NCBI RefSeq assembly: GCF_001435835.1
Contig: NZ_AZFX01000038.1
Coordinates: forward strand, 67,200 to 131,199
Reading direction: 5' to 3'
Length of the DNA stretch: 64,000 nt
Origin: Lapidilactobacillus concavus DSM 17758
GTDB taxonomy: Bacteria > Bacillota > Bacilli > Lactobacillales > Lactobacillaceae
Position numbers and translations under genes: made by a program. This document shows positions 1-9,497 of the stretch, piece after piece. Position 1 is the stretch's first letter. Every line of letters begins with the position of its first letter. The notes beneath the pieces were generated by a model that made no database searches, was not told the DNA's origin, and was given only the letters and a program-made list of their open reading frames with translations.

Positions 1-804
1 CGTCAACGGATCCGCGACCTCAGGATCGGTATCCATGATCTTGAAATCATGTCCAACTGCAAAGTCATGATTCTTCAAGAATCCAGTAACCGTCGCGTGT
101 GCTAAGTCTTTAAAATTATTCTCTTGACTCAGATGTCCAAGGAAAATTTGTTTCGTGTGGTTGCCTAAAACATCCATTAATGTCTCCGCACCATCTTCAT
201 TCGATAAATGACCACGATCACTCAAAATTCGTTGTTTCAATGACCACGGATAGGCACCATTACGCAACATATTTAGATCATGATTACATTCCATCAGGTA
301 ACCATCTGCGTTTTTGATCGTCCCCATGACACGATCAGAGACATAGCCTGTGTCAGTTAGAATCGCAAAGGCCTTGTTATCATGGTGAACCTGATAGAAC
401 TGTGGTTCAGCGGCATCATGCGAAACACCGAAGCTTTCAATATCCATATCACCTAAAGTGACAAAGCCACCCGTTTTAATAAGATGTTGTTGACTGACGT
501 CAATTTTACCGATCTTCGGCGCCATCGCTTGCCAAGTGCCTTCATTCGCATAAACATCGAGATGATATTTTCGTGCTAAGACTCCCACACCGCGAATATG
601 ATCTGAATGTTCATGGGTCACAAATAATGCGTCAACATCGTTTAAATCACGACCGATGCTGGCCATTAGTGCAGCGATTTTTTTACCAGATAATCCTGCA
701 TCTATCAGAATTTTCTGATGAGGTGTCTCAATGTACGTCACGTTGCCAGAACTGCTGCTAGCTAAGACACTAACAGCCATGCCTTGGCTTTCTTCCAAAG
801 CCAT
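1..804 (-). CDS. walJ: WalJ/YycJ metallo-beta-lactamase-fold hydrolase (3' end outside window)
   Basis: The gene is cut by the left window edge; 268 codons are visible. The product is an MBL-fold protein with the zinc-binding motif THEHSDH at residues 63-69 and a second conserved block around SHDAAEP, typical of the YycJ/WalJ family of cytoplasmic exonuclease-like hydrolases encoded at the end of wal operons. The start ATG at 804 is preceded by AGGGGAG at a nine-base spacing; a second in-frame ATG at 780 is less well placed. It follows walI on the same strand, which supports the assignment. In the family the protein is linked to coordination of cell division with DNA replication; that role is inferred from homologues. 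Confidence 0.9.
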   Translation of the reverse strand, partial: MALEESQGMAVSVLASSSSGNVTYIETPHQKILIDAGLSGKKIAALMASIGRDLNDVDALFVTHEHSDHIRGVGVLARKYHLDVYANEGTWQAMAPKIGKIDVSQQHLIKTGGFVTLGDMDIESFGVSHDAAEPQFYQVHHDNKAFAILTDTGYVSDRVMGTIKNADGYLMECNHDLNMLRNGAYPWSLKQRILSDRGHLSNEDGAETLMDVLGNHTKQIFLGHLSQENNFKDLAHATVTGFLKNHDFAVGHDFKIMDTDPEVADPLT

Positions 805-873
805 CTGTTAAAGCTCCCCTTCAATAAATAAACTGATTCCAACTAAATAACCAATCAACTTCGCACCGACGCC

Positions 874-1809
874 CTAATCATTCAGGATAGCAGCGTTGGT
901 GCTACTCTTCGTCGAAGTCGAGCTAGAAGATTGCTTCGTACTCGACGAACTTCCGCTGATCGATGTTGTTGAGTTTTTAATGACCGTACTAGAAAACGCG
1001 TTGACTTTCTTCAGCGATTCATTTTTAGTTCCTTTATGCTGAATAAGGATATTCCAAACTGGCACGTAAATCACACTGCCACGGACATCAATGAGTTCAG
1101 AATAGCCAAGTTTATACCACACAACCTTTGAATTTTCTGGAATTTCACTCGAAATGTATAAAAGTTGCACCGCATCAAATGCACTGATCGTTGTTTGTTT
1201 CTCACGTAGAACCGTGAGATCCGAAATGTAAGTCTGCGTGTAGCCAGTCACGGAGGTCCCCGAAACTTTAAAAATCAGCTCGGCTTGTGTGTCTAACAGT
1301 ACCCCATGTTTCGACTTTTGAACGAAGACAATATTTTTTTTAGGGTCAGATAAGGCGGCTTCATAAGTATATTCAGTCCCAAAAATAACATTGTTACTAT
1401 CTTTAATAAACGATTTTAACTTGCTGACCATTTCTTTTTGGTCATAGCTTAAAACCGTGGTAAATTGACTCGTCAGTGTATGCGTCATGGCATTGTATGA
1501 ATAAGACTGGCCTACTAGATGCGTCATGGCATTGTATGAATAAGACTGGCCTACTAGATGATCCATATGCGCGCGTAATTCATCTTCATTTTGGCTGGAC
1601 AAATAATAGCCCTCACCTTGCTTCGTCGACAAGCTACCAACCGTAATATTATCATCACGCATATCCTGCAGAATTGTGTCGCTCGTCGAAGTGCTCTGGT
1701 CATCGGAAATAACAATATTGCTATTATTTTGTAAATAAGAAGTCGCTAAAAAAATATCCAACGCAATAAATACCACGAGAAATATCCATTCAATTCGTCG
1801 AAAATCCAT
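874..1809 (-). CDS. walI: WalI/YycI, regulator of the WalK kinase
   Basis: A 311-residue protein with one N-terminal membrane segment (about residues 8-27) and a large extracytoplasmic domain, the layout of YycI, which with YycH contacts WalK at the membrane and modulates its activity. The start ATG abuts the stop of walH and has GGGGGTGA upstream, so the two are translationally linked. Residues 82-114 contain a perfect 13-residue tandem duplication (unit ending QSYSYNAMT) encoded by a 39-bp DNA repeat. The C-terminus is a low-complexity Ser/Thr/Lys tail of about 35 residues. The function is inferred from position and topology. Confidence 0.88.
   Translation of the reverse strand: MDFRRIEWIFLVVFIALDIFLATSYLQNNSNIVISDDQSTSTSDTILQDMRDDNITVGSLSTKQGEGYYLSSQNEDELRAHMDHLVGQSYSYNAMTHLVGQSYSYNAMTHTLTSQFTTVLSYDQKEMVSKLKSFIKDSNNVIFGTEYTYEAALSDPKKNIVFVQKSKHGVLLDTQAELIFKVSGTSVTGYTQTYISDLTVLREKQTTISAFDAVQLLYISSEIPENSKVVWYKLGYSELIDVRGSVIYVPVWNILIQHKGTKNESLKKVNAFSSTVIKNSTTSISGSSSSTKQSSSSTSTKSSTNAAILND
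1480..1557. repeat. 39-bp perfect tandem duplication inside walI
   Basis: Two identical 39-bp units lie side by side (1480-1518 and 1519-1557), followed by the first three bases of a third. The length is a multiple of three, so walI stays in frame and gains 13 residues. The lack of any divergence suggests a recent event. Confidence 0.97.
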
Positions 1810-3135
1810 TTAGTTCACCCCCGACTTATCTGTGAGCCAGTCGTGATAATCGCGCCACTTGTTACCGATCTGAACATAATAGGTGGGATTCAGGTCAATA
1901 ATATCTGTAGATTCCTTATCCGGGATCCAGCGATAACCCACCGCAATATCTTGAATTTCAGTTTGCGCATAACCGGCTTCGTTCAGTTGACTCAAGATAG
2001 TTGTGGTTGCAGGAAGTTTAACTCGACCATTCGTTGCTGGCACAGGAACTTGCAAGATTCGACTTGAAAAATCGACTCGACTCCCGGAGTTTGTATACGT
2101 CACCTTAAAGGCACCAAAATCACTCTTCTGAAAAATTGGAAAGCCTTCAACATAGCTTCTGAATGAAACCATGTCGTTGCCTGTTTCGGTACTGAAAAAC
2201 CGGACATCTGTCAAAGGATTATCGATCGAAATGATGGCCTTTAAACTTTGTTCTAGCAATAACTGCAACGTCGCTGGAATATCTGTTTCTGTATTATCCA
2301 AGTATTTCAATTGATCCGTCGAATGATCCACAGTGAGTTGATAATCATTGTAGTTACCCGCCGAGTAAGTCGTTTCATGTCCAGATTCATGTGTATCGAC
2401 GGATGAATTGGCGCTATCACTTAAAAGCGCAGAAATATAGGTGTTCTCGTTGCGGCGAGTGATCAAATAACTATAAGGTCGCAGCGAGAGCCCTTCTGGA
2501 TAGAACGTCCGCAACTGCCCCTGCATGTTCTGCAACGACACCTTTGCTGAAAAATCAGCTGTCCGTAGCAAGGACAATATCTGGCTGACATTAGCGTGAG
2601 TGACTTGACTCTGCCAGATGTTGTTCGTTTGATCGTTGACGAAAAAGACCTTGTTGATATTGCCTTCGGTCGAAAAAATAACTCGGTTAAAAGTATGGTC
2701 GCGAACAGCACCCTTCAAGGCCGTCTGACCAATCAGTTTACCGAAGAGTTGTAATGAAATTTGATCATGATAAACCAGTTGGACCGTATTCATCCGCGTC
2801 GTTAATTCTGAGTACTTTGCTGGGCTTACACGTGCCTTACGAATATGCCACTTTTGCATCGCTTCGCGAATTTCGGAAGTTAAACTCTCTTTATGATTAT
2901 AAACGATTCGTGGCTGCTTCTGGCTATCGATCGTCAAAACCTCGACCGGTAAGTAAACTTGTTCCAAATTTTGTTGCGTATTATTGCTATTGGTCACATC
3001 ACGCTTAGTTGCGGTTTGAGTATCCGTTCTCTTTTCGTAACGTTGATTGTTTGTCCAGATCAAGAAACTCAAGACTAAGCTCAATAAGACAACGATAATC
3101 AAACTGATTCGGACTAACAGGCTAGTTCTCCTCAC
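1810..3135 (-). CDS. walH: WalH/YycH, regulator of the WalK kinase
   Basis: YycH-type protein of about 441 residues with one N-terminal transmembrane helix (SLIIVVLLSLVLSFLIW) and a long extracytoplasmic part. It acts with WalI to control the WalK sensor. The frame is open upstream to 3243, but most of that lies inside walK. I chose GTG at 3135 because GGAGG stands eight bases before it and it leaves only a 14-base overlap with the walK stop; an ATG at 3156 is the main alternative but lacks a good ribosome binding site. Its position between walK and walI matches the conserved operon order. Confidence 0.85.
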   Translation of the reverse strand: MRRTSLLVRISLIIVVLLSLVLSFLIWTNNQRYEKRTDTQTATKRDVTNSNNTQQNLEQVYLPVEVLTIDSQKQPRIVYNHKESLTSEIREAMQKWHIRKARVSPAKYSELTTRMNTVQLVYHDQISLQLFGKLIGQTALKGAVRDHTFNRVIFSTEGNINKVFFVNDQTNNIWQSQVTHANVSQILSLLRTADFSAKVSLQNMQGQLRTFYPEGLSLRPYSYLITRRNENTYISALLSDSANSSVDTHESGHETTYSAGNYNDYQLTVDHSTDQLKYLDNTETDIPATLQLLLEQSLKAIISIDNPLTDVRFFSTETGNDMVSFRSYVEGFPIFQKSDFGAFKVTYTNSGSRVDFSSRILQVPVPATNGRVKLPATTTILSQLNEAGYAQTEIQDIAVGYRWIPDKESTDIIDLNPTYYVQIGNKWRDYHDWLTDKSGVN

Positions 3136-5032
3136 TCCACTCACCTCCATCTTCATAAGGTTCATATGGCAATGAAATATAAAATGTGGAGCCGCGGCCC
3201 TCTGCACTATCGACCCAGATGCGGCCATGATGTGCCTCAACAACTTCTTTCGAAATTGCCAGCCCTAATCCGGTCCCACCTTGTTTGCGAGAGCGTGCCT
3301 TATCGACACGATAGAAACGATCAAAGACCTTAGAAATATCTTTACGCGGAATTCCTAAGCCTTGATCGCTGATGCTGACCACTAGATTGTTGTGGCTCTC
3401 AATCAAGCGTGTCGTGATGACACCACCATCTGGAGAATACTTAATCGCATTATTCATAATGTTATCAATCACTTGCATCATTTTATCGGTATCTATTTCG
3501 ACCCACAAATCATGTTTGGTGAATTCACGTTCAATTCGATAACGTTTTTGTTTAGGATCAGTCTTTAACATCATATCGAATCGATCAAGGATGTAATTAA
3601 AGAACTCGTTGAAGTTGACGTATTCTAATTCCATCTTCGCAGTTCCTTGGTCCAAGCGTGAGAGTGCCAACAACTCATTGATCATTCGAATCATCCGATC
3701 GGTCTCTTCTTGTGTGACCGTTAGGAATTGTGGCGCCAATTTCTCATCCTGCCAAGCACCATCACTCAACGCTTCAATATAACTGCGAACACTCGTCAGT
3801 GGCGTCCGCAACTCGTGAGACACATTGGAGACGAATTCACGGCGTTCACGCTCATTCTTCTCTTGCTCCGTAACGTCATGTAACACGCAGACAAGTCCGC
3901 TGATGAAACCAGTCTCGCGCTGAATCAATGAAAAGTCGACGTGTAAAATCAAATGACGTGCATGATCTGGCGACACAGTTTGCTCGTCTTCGTCATTTTG
4001 TGTGTCGGGTTCAATGACCATATCGCGTTTATTCTCCAGCAAATCACGGAAAGAATATTCTTTTTCAATACCCAGCACGGTTAAAATTGATTCACCGATC
4101 GTGTCGTCACCCGTTGTATTCAAAAAGCCTTGAGCCGCTTCATTGATGATGGTCACATTCCCGCGTCGATCTGTCGCTATAACGCCGTCCGTCATGTGAC
4201 TCAACACAGAATCCAATCGACGCCGTTCCGCGTCAGAAACTTCCTGTGCTTCTTCAACACGAATCGATAGGTTGTTTACGGCAAATGCTAATTGTCCCAA
4301 TTCATCGTGACCGTAAATACGAACCTGACCAGAATAATCACCGTCCGCAATTTGAATCGCTTGTTTTTTCATTTCATCAATAGGCTGTGTAATTGCCCGT
4401 GCAATAAAAATCGCGATAATCATACCCAGCAATCCTGCAACTAATGACGCCGTCAGAAAAATCACCGTCACTTGATTAATATTGCGATAAACGGTATCCA
4501 TGCTTGCGCGCACATAAATGGCACCGACAACTTGATTCGCGTCGGTACTCTGATTCGTCAGTGGTGTGATCGACGTATAATAACTGCCATCTCGAGTTGA
4601 CGTAATCTCGGTTTTTTTGCGATTAGCATAGATGACACTCTTGATATCCGACTTCGGCGTCCGCTGCCCAATGCTAGCTTGATCATTCGCATTGCTCGTG
4701 CCTCGAATCACGCCCTTATTATCGACAACCAAGACTTCCGAAATCGATGAGTTATCAATATCAGCGACAATGTTCTTAACGCTACGATTAGCCGTTTCCG
4801 TATCATCCGTTGAGAGTTCCGTCACCAACTGTGTCGAAATATATGGCTGAATTGTCACCATACTTTCGAAATTATCAACATTCTGTTGTTCCAATTGCTT
4901 CACGAAATAAGCCCCAATGATTTCAATGGTAGCTAAGAGTAACAGCACGAAAACAATCGCAATTTTAAAATGAATCGATTGAAAAAGTCGAATTTTTCCA
5001 TTCATTCGGGATGTCACGCTAAAAGCGCACAT
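3122..5032 (-). CDS. walK: WalK sensor histidine kinase
   Basis: A 636-residue kinase of the essential WalRK system that controls cell-wall turnover. Visible in order: first membrane helix (about 24-44), extracellular sensor loop to about 185, second helix (about 187-211), HAMP linker (212-264), a PAS region (about 270-385), the phospho-acceptor block NVSHELRTPL with His406, and an HATPase domain with NNAIKYSPDGG and GTGLGLAIS motifs. This domain order is diagnostic for WalK/VicK. The first ATG (5032) has AAGGA five bases upstream; the ATG ten codons in has none. Unusually, 267 bp separate it from walR. Confidence 0.96.
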   Translation of the reverse strand: MCAFSVTSRMNGKIRLFQSIHFKIAIVFVLLLLATIEIIGAYFVKQLEQQNVDNFESMVTIQPYISTQLVTELSTDDTETANRSVKNIVADIDNSSISEVLVVDNKGVIRGTSNANDQASIGQRTPKSDIKSVIYANRKKTEITSTRDGSYYTSITPLTNQSTDANQVVGAIYVRASMDTVYRNINQVTVIFLTASLVAGLLGMIIAIFIARAITQPIDEMKKQAIQIADGDYSGQVRIYGHDELGQLAFAVNNLSIRVEEAQEVSDAERRRLDSVLSHMTDGVIATDRRGNVTIINEAAQGFLNTTGDDTIGESILTVLGIEKEYSFRDLLENKRDMVIEPDTQNDEDEQTVSPDHARHLILHVDFSLIQRETGFISGLVCVLHDVTEQEKNERERREFVSNVSHELRTPLTSVRSYIEALSDGAWQDEKLAPQFLTVTQEETDRMIRMINELLALSRLDQGTAKMELEYVNFNEFFNYILDRFDMMLKTDPKQKRYRIEREFTKHDLWVEIDTDKMMQVIDNIMNNAIKYSPDGGVITTRLIESHNNLVVSISDQGLGIPRKDISKVFDRFYRVDKARSRKQGGTGLGLAISKEVVEAHHGRIWVDSAEGRGSTFYISLPYEPYEDGGEWSEEN

Positions 5033-5299
5033 TCACTTCCTTCTAATGTGTCCGTCGCCATTGATGACGATATATGCTGAACGATCACGCTTTTTTTCAG
5101 GCTGACTCGAATTCTGTCATGAAACAGCACTGATTTATAAAGACCGTCATTTAAAAATCAAAAAAGAGCTAAAACGGTCTCAAGACAATCGGCCAACAAC
5201 TGCTTCCAGTCTCTCGCCTGTATTACCCTTAATCTGCCCGTTTTACCCCTTTACCAACATGTTCACGCAATTTAGTTGACACTCAAAAAAACGACACAA
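5033..5299 (-). other. 267-bp spacer between walR and walK with an inverted repeat
   Basis: No convincing ORF is present. An inverted repeat, AGACCGT (5141-5147) and ACGGTCT (5174-5180), flanks an AT-rich loop; on the coding strand the second arm runs into TTTATAAAT. It could be a weak attenuator or a processing site between walR and walK, but the loop is long and the call is tentative. Confidence 0.4.
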
Positions 5300-6007
5300 T
5301 TATTCGTTGTCTGGATTTTTCAAGAAGTAACCTACACCACGTCGCGTAACGATCCACTTGGGATAGCTTGGATCATCTTCGATTTTTTCACGAAGTCGGC
5401 GAATCGTGACATCAACTGTACGCACATCACCGAAATAGTCATAACCCCAAACAGTTTGCAATAAATGTTCACGCGTCATCACTTGGCCAAGATGTTTCGC
5501 CAGATAGTGCAATAATTCGAACTCGCGATGAGTCAACTCAATTTTTTCGCCACGCTTAGCAACGTCATAAGCATCTGGATAGATCGTCAGATCACCGACG
5601 TCAATCTCATGATGTGAGCTTTCATCAGCATCTGCAACCGCTGTGGCTTGTCGACGTAAATTAGCCTTCACACGTGCCACTAGTTCACGATTCGAAAATG
5701 GCTTGGTCACGTAATCATCAGCACCTAATTCAAGCCCGATGACTTTATCGATCTCAGAGTCTTTGGCCGTGACCATAATAATTGGCATGTCGTGCGTCTT
5801 CCGGACTTCACGCGCAACTTCCAAGCCATCGACTTTTGGTAACATTAAATCTAATAAAATTAAATCCGGATCAACTTCTTCAACTTTCTTGAGTGCTTCC
5901 TCGCCATCGAATGCGACGTAAACATCGTATCCTTCTTTCGTTAGCGAAAACTTAACAATGTCGGAAATAGGTTTCTCGTCATCAACAACTAAGATTTTCT
6001 TCGCCAT
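5300..6007 (-). CDS. walR: WalR response regulator
   Basis: OmpR-family response regulator of 235 residues: receiver domain with the acidic pair DD at 9-10, phospho-acceptor Asp53 (LLDLMLP) and the conserved Lys in YVTKPF, then a winged-helix DNA-binding domain ending in RRGVGYFL. The sequence and the downstream walK-walH-walI-walJ genes identify it as WalR/VicR/YycF, the partner of WalK and normally essential in Firmicutes. The ATG at 6007 is preceded by an AGGAGG-type site. The 209 bp between it and the next gene upstream show no clear hairpin. Confidence 0.97.
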   Translation of the reverse strand: MAKKILVVDDEKPISDIVKFSLTKEGYDVYVAFDGEEALKKVEEVDPDLILLDLMLPKVDGLEVAREVRKTHDMPIIMVTAKDSEIDKVIGLELGADDYVTKPFSNRELVARVKANLRRQATAVADADESSHHEIDVGDLTIYPDAYDVAKRGEKIELTHREFELLHYLAKHLGQVMTREHLLQTVWGYDYFGDVRTVDVTIRRLREKIEDDPSYPKWIVTRRGVGYFLKNPDNE

Positions 6008-6216
6008 CTACATGGTTCCTCCTTAGAAACGCTATCCTTATTATACTAACTTTCATCTCAAAGCACAAAGTTTGATGATAATCAGTACGCTAACGCAAAG
6101 TCAAACACCGACATTTTTGAGTGCGCCACCCTATTTTTTGACGAGACAATGGCTTCGATTAAATTGATCAGGCGTTCTTTCACAGCTTTAATTTAACAAA
6201 CACATGGTCAAATTAG

Positions 6217-7329
6217 CTAGTAAGAAATAACTTGATCGTCACTATCTTGTTCATAGACGTTAAAGACTTGGTTATGGCTTGGATCATTGAAAACAAACCC
6301 ATTTTTGTTTGCGTTCAATTCATTTTGTCGTGTCTCTTCATTATCAAGTGTTTCTTTGGATAAGCCTACTTCGGTCCGTAGGTTGTCAGAGACGCGTTGC
6401 AATTCTTCCGTTGATGCGATTTGATAGGAAGAATGATCAATCGTTGCGTTAACGCCATGAATATAGTCGCTCTTGATCGTACGCCCGGCCGAACGATAAT
6501 TCTGAAAAATCGTAATCATGTCGTTGAACGTCAAATTCGTCTTCATGTTTTTAGAAACAGAATTCAGAACCTCTTTGAAATTTGCTAGTGTGCCAGTTGA
6601 CATCGCCGACTTGATAACAGACGTGATGATCTGACGCTGGCGCATTTGCCGACCGTAATCATTATTAGGATCGTCATAACGCATCCGCGCATAGGATAAC
6701 GCCTCAGTCCCATTCAAGTGCTGTTGACCCTTCTTGAAAGTCGAACCCGCATAACTAAAATCGAATGGCACGTCGACATCAACGCCGCCTAACGCATCGA
6801 CCACTTTTTGCAAACCACCCATGTTGATGGTTAGGTAATAATCAATTGTCATATTTAGTAAGCTATTAACGGTGTCCATCGCCATCTCCGATCCACCATG
6901 CATGTATGCCGCATTGATTTTTTGAACGGTGAATTCCTTCGTCCCAATAATTTGCGCCATGGTATCTCGCGGAACGCTTGTTAACACGACTTTTTCGGTT
7001 TGAGGATTGACCGTAACAACGATCATTGTATCTGAATTCCCTTGATAGGTTCGACCAAGGGCACCCGTGTCTGCACCAAGTAACAAGATTGAGAATGGCT
7101 TTTTGTTTTTAAAGACCGTCGCGGATTGAATTGCACCGGCTGACTGATAGGTTGATTCCAACGCTGATTTTGTTTGACCGTACAATCGTAACGCGTATGC
7201 GCCAACGACAAAGATGACGGCGAATAAGCAAACTAAAAGACTTCGGCCAATCGTATGATGTGGTTCTTTATCAATCGTGACCGCCAATAATTCGTTACGT
7301 TTGAGTTGACGACGTTTTTGTCGCTCCAT
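6217..7329 (-). CDS. LCP (LytR-CpsA-Psr) family cell-wall glycopolymer ligase
   Basis: A 370-residue protein with a basic cytoplasmic N-terminus, a single membrane helix (about 29-48) and an extracellular LytR-CpsA-Psr domain. The lipid-phosphate binding signatures are visible: LLLGADTG near 83-90, the SVPRDT block near 118-123 and the YARMRYDD segment. Family members move teichoic acid or capsular polymers from undecaprenyl carriers to peptidoglycan. It stands alone between walR and pepF on the minus strand, ATG at 7329 with GGGAG upstream. The exact polymer it handles cannot be read from the sequence. Confidence 0.92.
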   Translation of the reverse strand: MERQKRRQLKRNELLAVTIDKEPHHTIGRSLLVCLFAVIFVVGAYALRLYGQTKSALESTYQSAGAIQSATVFKNKKPFSILLLGADTGALGRTYQGNSDTMIVVTVNPQTEKVVLTSVPRDTMAQIIGTKEFTVQKINAAYMHGGSEMAMDTVNSLLNMTIDYYLTINMGGLQKVVDALGGVDVDVPFDFSYAGSTFKKGQQHLNGTEALSYARMRYDDPNNDYGRQMRQRQIITSVIKSAMSTGTLANFKEVLNSVSKNMKTNLTFNDMITIFQNYRSAGRTIKSDYIHGVNATIDHSSYQIASTEELQRVSDNLRTEVGLSKETLDNEETRQNELNANKNGFVFNDPSHNQVFNVYEQDSDDQVISY

Positions 7330-7507
7330 GTAATCTACTCCCGTTCATTCGAATGGCTAACACTCGACCATTCTAAGAATCCATCACCGTTCAGGATTCC
7401 CCCTCATTTCCTTTAGCCTAATACACTTTTGCAGGATCGGCATCTTTCCAATACTAATTTATAATTCTTTTAAGCAAATTATTCACCCAAAAAGTCCGCA
7501 ATGACTA

Positions 7508-7536
7508 TTGGTGTTAGTCCTGATAAAGCATATAAT
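7508..7536 (+). promoter_or_regulatory. Putative pepF promoter
   Basis: A consensus -10 box TATAAT (7531-7536) lies 17 bp downstream of a weak -35 box TTGGTG (7508-7513), about 35 bp before the pepF start. Confidence 0.6.
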
Positions 7537-7571
7537 ATGAGTCATATCTATAAGAATAAGGAGCCCAATCT

Positions 7572-9374
7572 ATGACTGACATTAAAACGTTACCCACACG
7601 TGCAGAAGTTCCAGAAGCACTCACTTGGAACCTCGAATTGATCTATCCCACAGAACAAGCTTGGGAAGCTGACTTTCAACAAGTTAAACAACTCGCGACT
7701 GAAGTCGTCAAGTCCAAGAACAAGGTTGGTGAATCTGCCACACAATTATTCAACGTTCTCGAACGCTCGCATGAAACTTTTCGCAAGTTAGAAAAAACTT
7801 ACGTCTACGCTTCAATGAAGAGTGACCAAGATACCAACAATAATCACTTTCAAGGTTTGAATTCACGTGTTAGCTCATTAGTCGCCAACGTTTCAGCAGA
7901 TCTTGCTTTTGTTGAGCCAGAAATTATTGCTATTCGTGATGATCAGCTTAAAACCTTTCTTGAAGAAGAACCACGTTTAGCAAATTACGCTCATTATTTA
8001 GAGAGTCTACGCCTCACAAAGAATCACGTCTTGAGTGCTGACTCTGAAGCCTTGTTAAACGGCGCGGAAGAAGTTTTTGAGTCTTCAAGTTTAACCTTCG
8101 GCGTTTTGACTAATTCTGATTTAGAATTCCCTTATGTTCAAGACGAGAACGGACAAACCGTCCAGTTATCAAACGGTCTTTATGGTGCTTTGATCGAATC
8201 AACGAATCGTGAAGTTCGAGAAGATGCCTTTACAGCCCTATATAGTGTCTATGACCAATTTCAGAACACCCTGGCGCAAACGCTCTCTGGTGAAACGAAA
8301 CGTCATAATTTTTTAGCTAAAGTTCATCATTATCCAAGTGCACGCGCTGCCGCAATGGCGAAGAACAATATTCCTGAGCAGGTTTATGACACCTTAGTCG
8401 AACAAGTCAATCAACATCTGCCGTTATTACACCGTTATGTTAGCTTGCGCAAAAAGATTTTAGGCGTCGATGACTTACACATGTATGATATGTATGTTCC
8501 TTTGACTGGCGAACCACCTCTGAACTACACCTTCGAAGAAGCCAAATCTGAAGCTAAAAAAGCGCTCGCAATTTTGGGTGATGATTATTTGAGCCATGTC
8601 GACGAAATTTTCAACAACCGTTATATCGACGTTGTGGAGAACAAAGGCAAGCGCAGCGGTGCCTATTCTGGTGGTGCTTATGATACAGCACCCTACGAAT
8701 TATTGAACTGGCAAGATAGCGTCAACAGTCTCTATACCTTAGTACACGAAACTGGTCACAGTGTTCATAGTTGGTACACGCGTCACAACCAACCTTACCA
8801 ATACGGTGAATATCCAATCTTCTTGGCAGAAATCGCTTCAACCACAAACGAGAACTTACTCACTGAATACCTGCTCAAAACACAAACCGATCCAAAAGTT
8901 CGTGCCTATATTTTGAACTATTATTTGGACGGCTTCAAAGGCACGGTTTATCGTCAAACACAATTCGCTGAATTCGAGCATCATATTCACACCGCAGATG
9001 CTAATGGCGAACCGCTGACAGCAGAATCTTTGAGCGACTTCTATGGCAATTTGAACTCGCACTACTATGGCCCTGCGGTCGAAAAAGATCCAGAAATCGC
9101 GTTAGAATGGTCGCGAATTCCGCACTTCTACTACGACTACTACGTTTATCAGTATTCGACTGGTTTTGCAGCAGCTTCATCCTTATCGCAACTTATTACC
9201 ACCAACCAACCAAATGCGACGGCACATTATTTGGACTACTTGAAGTCAGGTAGTTCTGATTACGCAATCGAGATTATGAAGAAGGCCGGCGTCGACATGA
9301 CTAAGCCAGACTATCTCGAAGCAGCCTTCAACGTCTTCGAAACCCGACTTAACGAATTAGAATCACTTTTGTAA
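7572..9374 (+). CDS. pepF: Oligoendopeptidase F (PepF, M3 metallopeptidase)
   Basis: A 600-residue cytoplasmic zinc peptidase. The zinc motif HETGH lies at residues 392-396 and the downstream glutamate ligand is in the FLAEIAS block, as in M3B oligoendopeptidase F. Length agrees with the family (about 600). These enzymes cut medium-sized peptides and work in peptide turnover in lactic acid bacteria. The ATG is preceded by AAGGAG. It is monocistronic, with its own promoter and a strong terminator just after the stop. Confidence 0.96.
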   Translation: MTDIKTLPTRAEVPEALTWNLELIYPTEQAWEADFQQVKQLATEVVKSKNKVGESATQLFNVLERSHETFRKLEKTYVYASMKSDQDTNNNHFQGLNSRVSSLVANVSADLAFVEPEIIAIRDDQLKTFLEEEPRLANYAHYLESLRLTKNHVLSADSEALLNGAEEVFESSSLTFGVLTNSDLEFPYVQDENGQTVQLSNGLYGALIESTNREVREDAFTALYSVYDQFQNTLAQTLSGETKRHNFLAKVHHYPSARAAAMAKNNIPEQVYDTLVEQVNQHLPLLHRYVSLRKKILGVDDLHMYDMYVPLTGEPPLNYTFEEAKSEAKKALAILGDDYLSHVDEIFNNRYIDVVENKGKRSGAYSGGAYDTAPYELLNWQDSVNSLYTLVHETGHSVHSWYTRHNQPYQYGEYPIFLAEIASTTNENLLTEYLLKTQTDPKVRAYILNYYLDGFKGTVYRQTQFAEFEHHIHTADANGEPLTAESLSDFYGNLNSHYYGPAVEKDPEIALEWSRIPHFYYDYYVYQYSTGFAAASSLSQLITTNQPNATAHYLDYLKSGSSDYAIEIMKKAGVDMTKPDYLEAAFNVFETRLNELESLL

Positions 9375-9400
9375 TCCAAGCCTTATTCGTAAAACAAAGA

Positions 9401-9438
9401 GGATCCAGATAGGAAAAATCCTATCCGGGTCCTTTTTT
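9401..9438 (+). terminator. Rho-independent terminator of pepF
   Basis: A 14-bp stem with small mismatches (GGATCC...GGGTCC, inner GATAGGA/TCCTATC), an AAAA loop and a run of six T follow the pepF stop. Confidence 0.92.
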
Positions 9439-9497
9439 GAATGGTGTGTGATTAAAATTATTTTTTAACGACTAACTAATTCATTGAAGACTTCAAT

